This document shows positions 56,088 to 64,000 of a DNA stretch of 64,000 bases, in pieces. The translations under genes were made by a program, and so were the position numbers. How positions within the stretch are numbered: the first letter of the stretch is position 1; the number at the start of each line of letters is the position of its first letter. Source of the stretch: Tupaia tana (Eukaryota > Chordata > Mammalia > Scandentia > Tupaiidae); NCBI GenBank assembly GCA_026018925.1, contig JAKSZU010000006.1, forward strand, positions 128,975,592 to 129,039,591. Direction: 5' to 3'. Under the pieces are notes generated by a model. That model was not told where the DNA came from. It was given only the letters and a program-made list of their open reading frames with translations, and did no database searches.

Positions 56088-56241
56088 AATAATCATTTAT
56101 ATTAATTTGTATTCTTAAATTTGAACAGTGAGAGATAGAGAGAGGGAAAAAGAGAAAGTCAGCCACCCGCTCCGAGACTTGAACCACAGTCCTCCATGTG
56201 GAAGTCCTGCACCTTAACCACCATACCACCTGCTGGCCCCA
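56088..56241 (-). mobile_element. Short (class B) SINE nested in Tigger
   Basis: 'attcttaaatttgaacagtg' tail side, GA-rich segment, 'ctccgagacttgaaccacag' and right end 'ccacctgctggcccc'. The transposon resumes at 'acaccaaatttatttttaaa'. Confidence 0.85.
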
Positions 56242-56489
56242 CACCAAATTTATTTTTAAACTCTTTTTCTTCAATAATAAATTAGCCTTAGCTTACTGCA
56301 AAATTTTACTTTACAAAGTTTTCAATTCTTTAACCTTTTTGACTCTATCATAATAAGACTTAGCTTAAAATACAAGCACATTGTACAACTGTACAAAATA
56401 TTTTCTTCATAACCTTCTCTGATCTTTTTTCTATTGTGTATTTATATTTTTACTTTTGAAACTTTTTTGTTATAAAAACTAGAACACAG

Positions 56490-56701
56490 GGGCCAGTAGA
56501 TGGTGTGAAGTTTAAGGCTCTGGATCTCACATGACTGACTCTGTGGTTTAAGTCCTGGACCTGGCAGCTTGGAAAATATACCAGGTGTGTCTGCCCAGAC
56601 CCAAGACGAGAACGGAGAAGAGGTTATAACATGACCATCCTCCATGGGGAGGAGAGTGATTTCTGAACATGCCCTATAGAGAAACAAACAAACAAACAAA
56701 A
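56490..56701 (+). mobile_element. tRNA-derived SINE nested in Tigger
   Basis: Head 'ggggccagtagatggtgtga' at 56489, 'gtttaagtcctggacctggc', 'acgagaacggagaagaggtt' body, short CT part, (AAAC)n tail at 56682-56700. The Tigger sequence resumes directly afterwards. Confidence 0.82.
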
Positions 56702-56917
56702 GACTAAGACACAAACACACAAGTTTGCTGAGCCTACATAGGGTCAGGATCATTAAAATCACTGTTGTTGACCTCCACATCTTCTGCCACTGGTAAAACC
56801 ATAATGAACAGAACGGCGTGAGACTAAATCAAGCACAAGAAAAAGTGATGTCATCAAGAGACTCAGTAAATATGAGATAGATGAGGCTGTTGTCAGGCTC
56901 ACATAGCATGCTGTTTT

Positions 56918-57175
56918 GTTTTGTTTTTGGAGAGGTTTTTGCTATAGGGCACATGTGCTTGCCAGAAAGACAGAGAGAGACAGAGAGACAGGAAGCGAGA
57001 AATCACCCCCCAGGGGGATGGCCATGCCACAATCCCTTCTCCATTCTTCTTTTGGGATCTTGGGCACACACGCACACGTGCCCAGCATGAGGTTAAGCCG
57101 CCGGCTCCGGGACTTGAACCATGGTCGACTACATGGGAGTCCAGTGATGTAGCCATTATGCCATCTGTTGGTCCC
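56918..57175 (-). mobile_element. tRNA-derived SINE, class A
   Basis: (GTTTT)n tail complement, 'gctatagggcacatgtgctt', C6-A-G5 palindrome at 57006-57017, right end 'atgccatctgttggtccc'. Flanks 'catagcatgctgtttt' (56902-56917) and 'catagcatactgtttt' (57178-57193) are a target duplication with one mismatch. Confidence 0.92.
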
Positions 57176-57193
57176 AGCATAGCATACTGTTTT

Positions 57194-57660
57194 ACAGTAA
57201 ATTTTTTTGTATGTGTAAGATGTATATTCTAAAATAATGATTCAAAGAGTAATATAATGTGTCATCATTGACCAAAATGTCATTATCCAGAGCATGACTA
57301 TATATACCTATATAGAGAGATTTATTTTAATAATTGATTAATGTGATTGTGGAGGTTGGCAAGTCTAAAATATTCAGTGTAAACTGACAGGCAGAGACTC
57401 AGAGAAGAGTTAACAGTTTGAATACAAAGACGGTTCTGTTGGCAGAATTCCTACTTGTATGGGGAAATTAATCTTTTCTATTAAGGTCTTCAACTGATTA
57501 GATGTGTCTCATCCACAGTGTGGAGAGTAGTCTGCTTTACCTAAAACCTACTTATTTAAATGGTAATTGCATCTAAAAATACCTTCATATCTAAAATAAT
57601 TTTCGACTGAATTTCTGAGTACTGTGTCCTATGCAAGTTGACACATAAAAGTAAACATCA
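57194..57660. other. Unassigned, no gene seen
   Basis: AT-rich DNA, no recognised repeat. Confidence 0.35.
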
Positions 57661-57781
57661 GGGCCAGCTGGTGGTATGGTGGTTAAGTTGCTGGATCCCA
57701 CAGAGCCAACTGACAAGTTCCAGACCTGATGGAGGAGAAGGAATTATGTCATCACCATTCTGCATGGGGAGGTACTTTCCT

Positions 57782-57848
<67 letters not shown>

Positions 57849-57890
57849 GGTGAGTGCACATGCTCTCATGCAAAATTTTTAAAAATAATA
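57661..57890 (+). mobile_element. tRNA-derived SINE with expanded (CT)n
   Basis: Head 'agggccagctggtggtatgg' at 57660; the region after the B box is deleted ('gttccagacctgatggagga'). The CT-rich segment has expanded to about 30 CT units (57785-57843), and an A-rich tail ends at 57892. Confidence 0.85.
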
Positions 57891-57894
57891 AACT

Positions 57895-58165
57895 GGGACC
57901 AGCAGATGGTGTAATGGTTACATTGCTGGACTCCCATGTAGTCAATCACAGTTTGATTCCCAGACCCAGTGGCTTAAACTCACACCGGGTGCCGGTGCAT
58001 GCATGCCCGAAATTCTAAGAGGAGAATGGATGAGAGGGGATTGCAATGTGGCCATCCCCCCGGGGGGATGATTTCTCACTTTCTATCTCTCTGTTTCTCT
58101 CTGTCTCTCCAGTGAAAACACGCACCCTATAGCAAAAATCTTTCTCTAAAAATAAATAAATAAAA
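57895..58165 (+). mobile_element. tRNA-derived SINE, class A
   Basis: Head 'gggaccagcagatggtgtaat' at 57895, B-box region 'cagtttgattcccagac', palindrome CCCCCCGGGGGG at 58056-58067, tail 'aaaaataaataaataaaatc'. Follows the previous copy head-to-tail, probably inserted in its A-rich tail. Confidence 0.9.
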
Positions 58166-58944
58166 TCAACCATCATAGTTACCCATTTAAAGTGTAAAAT
58201 ACAGTGATTTTTAGTATATTGACAGATATATGGATATATCATTATAATCAATTTTAGAATACTTTCATTCACCTATATCCCTATTTTCCTCAACTCCAAA
58301 CAACTAGTAATCTACTATATATTTTTCCCATTGTGAATATTTTGTATAAATGGAATAATATAATATGTGATTTTTTGTGAATTACCTCTCATTTAGCATG
58401 ATGTTTTCAAGATTCATCCATGTCATAGCATTTGTCAATATTTTCTTCCTTTTTATGATTTAATAATATTCTGTCGTTGGATATACCATACTTTCTTTAT
58501 CCATTCATCTGCTGGTGGATGTTCGTGTTGTTTTCAGTTGTTGGCTCTTATGAATAATCTTGCTACAAACATTTTTGCACAAGTTTTTTCATGTGACTAT
58601 ATGTGTTTTATTTCTTTTGGACATATGTCATGGAGTGGAATTACAGAGTCATATGTTAACTCTATGTTTAATATTTCAGGAACTGCCAGACTGTTTTTAA
58701 AATAGTTGTAGCATTTTACATTTCAGCCTACAGTGTATAAGGGTTCCAATTTCTCTGTTTCTTCGCTAACACTTCTTACTATCTGAATTTTTTACGTTAG
58801 CCATTTTAGGGGATACAAAGAGGATTATCTCTCATTATGGTCTTGATTTGCATTTCCTGGGGACAAATGTTAAAAATGTGATAAAAATTATAAGTTTATT
58901 TGTCTTCTGTGTATCTTCCTTGGAGAAATGTCTACTAGATCTGT

Positions 58945-59157
58945 TTTTGTTGAGAGAGATTTTTTCTGTAGAGCATGTGTGCTTGCCAGAGAGACAGAGA
59001 AACTGAAAGTGAGGAATCATCCCCCAGGAGTGGCCATGCCGCAATCCATTCTCCTTTCACAATCTTGGGTGAGTTTCAAGCTAACAGATCCAGGACTCAA
59101 ACTGTAGTCAACCATGTGAGAATCCAATACCTTAACCACTATGCCACCTGCGGGTCC
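58945..59157 (-). mobile_element. tRNA-derived SINE nested in L1, body shortened
   Basis: 'tctgtagagcatgtgtgctt', GA segment, 'ccgcaatccattctcctttc', then a deletion of the 'gcacgcacgcacacgc' part, right end 'tatgccacctgcgggtcc'. Flanks 'tctactagat' and 'cctattagat' look like an eroded target duplication. Confidence 0.82.
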
Positions 59158-59299
59158 TGCCTATTAGATATTTTGCTCAATTTTTAATTGTTTTTTTTTA
59201 TTGTATTATAAAACTTATTTATACATTCTGGACACAAGTTGTTTGTCAAATATATGACTTGCAAATATTTTCTATCATTCTATGAATTATCTTTTCACT

Positions 59300-59699
<400 letters not shown>

Positions 59700-60559
59700 T
59701 CTTTTCACTGTCTTGATAGAGTCCTTTGAAGCACAAAAGTTTTAAATTTTGATGAAGTCTAGATAATCTATTTTTCATCTTTTTTACTCATTTCACATCT
59801 AAGAATTCTTTGCTAAATATGAGGTCATAAGTATTTATTACAACGCTTTTTAAAGAAGTTTTATGGTTTTAGGTCTTACATCTCAGTCTCTGATATACTG
59901 GGTCATCGCAGAAGTCATGACACATTTTTTTTGCATGGAAAAACGTAGAAAAATACATCATGGTTTTCCTGGTGACCTAATATTTTGAGTTAATTTTTAT
60001 GAAAGATACAAGGAAATCAGCTAACTTCATCTTTTGGATGTGACTGCTATCTAGTTTTTCCCAGCACCATTTGTTGAAAAGACTATTCTTTTCCCATTGA
60101 ATTGATTGGCAGGTGTTGACACCCTTTTCAAAAGGCTATTGGTTATTAATACATGACTATATTTCTAGACGCTCAATTTGATTTCATTGATCTACATGTC
60201 CTCCTTGTGCCAGTACCATACTTTCTTGATTAGCATTGCTTTTCAGTAAGTTTTAAAATAGGGAAATGTGAGTCTTCCCATTTTATTCTTGTTTTCTTAG
60301 AATTGTTTTAGTTTTGTGTCTCTTAAATTCCATATGAATATCAGAAACTTCTTGTCACATTTCTACACAGAAATCAGGTGGGATCCTGATAGGAATTGTA
60401 TTGAATTTGTAAATCAGTTTGGAGGGTATTGCCATGTTAACAATATTAAGCGTTCTTATCCATGAAGATGGATGTTTTCTCCACATATTTAGACCTTCTT
60501 CCTTCTTCATTTTTTTCAACAATGTTTTATTATTTTCAGAGTAGAAGAGTTGCATTCTT

Positions 60560-60825
60560 TTTTTTTTTTTTTTGGAGAGGTTTTTGCTATAGGGCACGTG
60601 TGTTCGCCGGACAGACAGAGAGAGACAGAGAGAAAGAAAGTGAGAAATCACCCCCCAGGGGGGATGGCCACGCCACAATCCTTTCTCCTCCATTCTCCTC
60701 TTGGGATCTTGGGCATGCACGCACACGTGCCCAGTGTGAATTTAAGCCACCGGATCCAGGACTCGAACCGCAGTCAACTACATGGGAGTCCAGAGACATA
60801 GCCGTTACGCTAACAGCTGGTCCCT
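60560..60825 (-). mobile_element. tRNA-derived SINE nested in L1, class A
   Basis: T run 60558-60573, 'gctatagggcacgtgtgttc', C6-A-G6 palindrome at 60651-60663, right end 'ctaacagctggtccct'. Flanks 'gaagagttgcattctt' (60544-60559) and 'gaagagtttcattctt' (60827-60842), one mismatch. Confidence 0.93.
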
Positions 60826-60920
60826 GGAAGAGTTTCATTCTTATATTTAGTCTAAGTATTTTATTCTTCACGATGTTACTGTAAATGGCATTGTGATTTT
60901 AAATTCCATTTTCAGATTGT

Positions 60921-61555
60921 TACAATAAAAGCCAATTTATTTGGGAAACAATTAGGAGCTAGCAATTTTAAAGCGTACTTCTAGGTAAAACCTCTGACCC
61001 AGGGCTCTCAAGTTGCAGGCAGGAGAAATGACACACTTTTCTCTGACTGACACCCTCACCATAGAAGCTGAGTACTAGTGGGAGCAGGAATTAGCCTGAG
61101 TGCCTTTCCTATCGTGGACCCACCATTCATGAACAAGAGCAAGGGTATTAGAGCCTCTGTAGTCTGAGTGACATGGCACCTAAGGTTAGGGTTCCCATTA
61201 TGGGACTATGAGCTGGGCACAAGAGCACCCTCACTTCATGACAACCAGGAGCTCAGATTCAGCGACAGGTCACTGGAGGTGGGATGAGAAATGCTGACAT
61301 CCTGCTTCTCCCTAGAAGAAATTCTGTGCTCTGGCGACACCACACTAGAGTGAAGTCTGGTTTTCTGAGTTGCTGAGTTGGGAGGTAGAAGAACGGAAGT
61401 TGTCTTCTAACTCTCACTTTTCTTAAAGAATTTTATAGATTTTTGTGCATAGATGTTTACTCATTAACTGTATTACTTTAGAACTATTTCCAGAGGCTTT
61501 AAATTGTTTTTATAACTTTGAACAATTTATCTGAGGAGTAGTTCTGCAAAGTTCT
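60921..61555. other. Unassigned, somewhat GC-richer
   Basis: 61,000-61,400 is less AT-rich than its surroundings and shows no repeat I know. It could be the upstream part of the L1M or unique DNA. No credible frame. Confidence 0.35.
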
Positions 61556-61735
61556 TTGTGGTGTCAGAGCATAATATTCTTATTTTAAACATGAGCGTAA
61601 TAGTTCCTATTTCATGGAGTTATTGTAGGAATTAAATTAGTTAATACATGTAATATGCTTCAAACAAATGCCTGCATGGAGTAAGATATTAATAAATGTT
61701 TCCTAATAGTGATTATTGCTATCATTGTTTTATCA
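61556..61735 (+). mobile_element. MIR SINE
   Basis: 'catggagttattgtaggaat' (61614), 'taaattagttaatacatgta' (61633), 'gcctgcatggagtaagatat' (61671) and 'aataaatgtttcctaatagt' match the 3' half of MIR in order on the plus strand. Confidence 0.75.
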
Positions 61736-61835
61736 ATTTTCACTATGATTACATTGACAGTATAGTGGTAGATTAGAAGTACATACCAGCTTTGAAATCA
61801 TGATGCTAGCAATATTTTTGTCTTTATTTTTGTAT

Positions 61836-62107
61836 TGTTATTATTATTATTATTTTGGAGAGGTTTTTACTATAGGGCGCATGCACTCGCCAGAAAGACA
61901 GAGAGAGACAGAGAGATAGAAAGCAAGAAATCATCCCCCAGGAGGATGGCCACACCTCAATCCCTTCTCCTCCATTCTCCTCTCAGGATCCTGGGCATGC
62001 ATGCACATGTGCCTGGCCTGAGTTTAAGCTGCCAGGTCCAGGACTTGAACCACGGTCAACTACATGGGAGTCCAGCGACATAGTCATTACACCAACTGCT
62101 GGTCCCA
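61836..62107 (-). mobile_element. tRNA-derived SINE, class A
   Basis: (TTA)n tail complement 61838-61855, 'actatagggcgcatgcactc', right end 'accaactgctggtccc'. Perfect 11-base flanking repeat 'tatttttgtat' at 61825-61835 and 62108-62118. Confidence 0.92.
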
Positions 62108-62118
62108 TATTTTTGTAT

Positions 62119-62501
62119 CATTTTTAAAAATAAAACGAGCTCCAAAGAAATTACCTTCCACCTCCTACCCCAAAAAGATCTAGCACCACAACTTGTACAC
62201 TTTTTTTTTGTTTCTTTTCACCAACTTCTTCCTTCTTCTCCTCCAAATCACGGAAACATTACTTTGACACCAACTTATATTGTTTAAACCATTTTGAATT
62301 ATTTTATAAGTTTATTTTGAAGATTTAATCCAGAGGTTGCAAACTTGTGTCCTTTGTCCCCTAAGTGTCTATAAATGACAAGAGCAAATATTTTAGAGCA
62401 TTTACTATGAACCAGGCACTATTCTTTGTTCATTGGTTCACTTATTTCTTATGAAATATGTAATTTCTTATGAAATATATGCTCCTAAAAACACAGTTTT
62501 T
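62119..62501. other. Unassigned, no gene seen
   Basis: AT-rich. 62330-62420 ('gaggttgcaaacttgtgtcc', 'aaccaggcactattctttgt') may be a decayed old repeat that I cannot name. Confidence 0.35.
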
Positions 62502-62703
62502 AAAAGAAGTTTTAATTCACTCATTCTTCACTAAGAGAGACAGAGAAAGAGAGAGAATCACTCCCAAGAGTGACTCATACTGCAATCCATTACCTAGCCA
62601 GCCCAGGTCACATGCATATGCACATGGAGACCTCAGGACTCAAACACATGACCTTCCTACATGATTCAGGATTGTAGAACCTTGCATTACCATTAATCTG
62701 CTG
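62502..62703 (-). mobile_element. tRNA-derived SINE, class C
   Basis: 'cactaagagagacagagaaa', 'actgcaatccattacctagc', 'ggactcaaacacatgacctt', right end 'accttgcattaccatta'. Read together with the next entry it makes a head-to-head pair. Confidence 0.65.
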
Positions 62704-62965
62704 GATCATACGTGGCTGATCATGGCTTCAATCCTGTTCCTGGTGCCTTGAAAAATACCCTGGGCATATGAGTATGCATGCCCAAATTCCAACAGTATGG
62801 AAAGATAGAGGAGAAGGGATTCCAGACTGATCACACCTCACTGGGGATGCTTTCTCCCTCCTTGTGTATCTCTCTCTCTCTCTCTTTCTCTGTTTCCCTC
62901 TAGTGAGTGCATATACTCTTGAAAATTAAAATAACTAGTTAAATAATTATATACATTTTTAAAAA
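62704..62965 (+). mobile_element. tRNA-derived SINE
   Basis: The copy starts at about 62698 within 'ctgctggatcatacgtggct' and lacks the first part of the head. 'gcatgcccaaattccaacag' (62776), body 'atagaggagaagggattcca' (62805), CT segment 62868-62890, A-rich tail from 62921. Confidence 0.78.
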
Positions 62966-64000
62966 TCATACACAAATAAATTAGAAATAAATAAAAAGTT
63001 TCTACTAAAATAATTAGTGGTGTTTTGTGCAAAGCGTGTTGGAGAGAATTCTGTGCCATGTACCTGTCTCTCACATCTTTTCAAACCTACCCAAAGCCTC
63101 GCTCCTGAGTTCATAACTCCTGTCCTAGTTCACTATGGGATTGATATTTAACATTTCCGTTTTATTTCTGGAAGGAAGCATTCAGCTTAGGGGTTCCTTG
63201 CTTTCAGTGTGGTATCAAACAGTGCAATCTTCCTGAAGAAGATGAATTAAAGAAGGTGAACTCTCTAATACCTGTTTTTAATTCTTTTTGAGTAAGACTG
63301 AAAGGTTGAATTTATTGAACAAGAAAATATATATAAATAAGTCACTTATGTCTTTTGGGTAGACTTCACTTAATATGCTGCTGGATTTTGTGTGTGTTTT
63401 TTTTTTTTTTTCTCTTTTTCTTTTCTATTGCTAGTTGTGAAAAGGCAACTGAAGTACAATTTTGCTGTAGGGAAATGAGATGGAACGCCATTTGATTCAA
63501 GTAAATTTCCAAATGTGAAATAAGATGAAATGAAAAATCTCTTTACTTTTGTAATAGCTGAGCTATAACTATATAAGAATGTGACGATAATGTTGAATAC
63601 AAACGTATCAATGAGTATTTTGAATTATTTGAAATTTTTTTTATTAGTCATTTTCTCTTTTAATAGACAATATTCTTTTTGCTAATGGAAACGTAACTTG
63701 AACATATTTATTTTACATCACAATAAATGTCTGTCATTCTAGCCCAAATTTAAAGGTTAAGTTGAAAGAGTGCCTGTATATTAGAATTCTGGATTTAAGG
63801 AAAACTTTTAGATTAAACCTACATGGAAACATTGAATTAATAATTTATCAAGTTTCTATTTTAAAATTTTGAGTGTCAAGGAATCTGAAATATAAAGTAG
63901 CATATAAATCTTGAAATAACATGCAAGCAATAAGGCTTTGGCAAAGAATATCGCCCGCATTACCCAGATGTTGTATATGGTGCTAAAGATTTTAATCAGC
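62966..64000. other. Unassigned, no gene seen
   Basis: AT-rich end of the window. A T17 run lies at 63398-63412. No repeat family, exon or RNA gene recognised. Confidence 0.4.

Larger units (their letters stand above)
55600..56815 (-). mobile_element. Tigger2/MER2-type DNA transposon, split by two SINEs
   Basis: Fossil pogo-like transposon. Words on the plus strand: 'ggacacattctgagaaatgt' (55664), 'tgatatagcccattgctcct' (55768), 'ttgtaacacaatggtaagtt' (55836), 'actgtagactttataaacat' (56032), 'aagcacattgtacaactgta' (56374), 'ctaagacacaaacacacaag' (56703), 'gggtcaggatcattaaaatc' (56741). This is the terminal and internal order of Tigger2 with the last part still near the transposase-coding region. 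No intact transposase frame. Confidence 0.82.

Overview
This window is nuclear DNA from a placental mammal. It is AT-rich and contains dozens of short polymerase III retroposons, several LINE-1 and LINE-2 copies, MIR elements, fossil DNA transposons, LTR fragments and many microsatellites. I found no intact protein-coding gene, no tRNA or rRNA gene, no CRISPR array and no operon-like arrangement. The only recognisable host-gene sequence is a dead retrocopy of COX6C (minus strand, about 59,300-59,699).

The dominant repeat is a tRNA-derived SINE of about 260-280 bp. It has a tRNA-like head with A and B boxes, a body holding a C-run/G-run palindrome, a CT-rich segment and an A tail. I see more than 50 copies in several age classes: A (full length, some with crisp target-site duplications), B (short, body deleted), C and D (older, divergent). 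I infer that this is the tRNA-derived SINE of colugos (Dermoptera, the 'CYN' type). Nearly all SINEs here are tRNA-derived, with only one 7SL-like element, and there are L1M-type, Tigger2-type and MaLR-type elements. The colugo assignment is moderate in confidence; 'placental mammal' is secure.

Layout. 1-12.8 kb: old L2 and MIR, several SINEs, three copies of a mariner-like palindromic element and a long CTG/CTT repeat at 11.85 kb. 12.8-17.6 kb: two old L1 pieces on the minus strand with nested SINEs, including a 3'-truncated SINE head at 17.4 kb. 18.6-29.8 kb: the 7SL-like element, the three freshest-looking SINEs (8.2, 20.9 and 22.3 kb; the first lies in the previous block), a MaLR-like LTR holding two SINEs, another old L1, and three same-strand SINEs in 1 kb at 27.5-28.6 kb. 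29.8-45 kb: sparser, with L2, an MLT1-like LTR fragment, three more mariner-like copies and the longest stretch I could not assign (41.7-44.2 kb). 45.4-46.2 kb: the 5' part of an L1 on the plus strand. 48,663-54,856: an essentially full-length L1 on the minus strand, bounded by a 15 bp target-site duplication. 55.6-56.8 kb: a Tigger2-type DNA transposon with two nested SINEs. 58.2-60.9 kb: an old L1 that received two SINEs and the COX6C retrocopy.

Nothing here works together as a host pathway. The readable story is a nested insertion chronology: L2, MIR, mariner-like and Tigger first, then L1M and MaLR, then the long L1, and SINEs of successive ages inserted into all of them. I looked for an undescribed system and did not find one. 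The most unusual signals are the 3'-truncated SINE, a shared B-box change in the freshest SINEs, the conserved SINE palindrome, the repeated L1 5' units and the CTG tract. Long stretches with no assignment are marked as such. Coordinates of old repeats are accurate to perhaps 10-30 bases.
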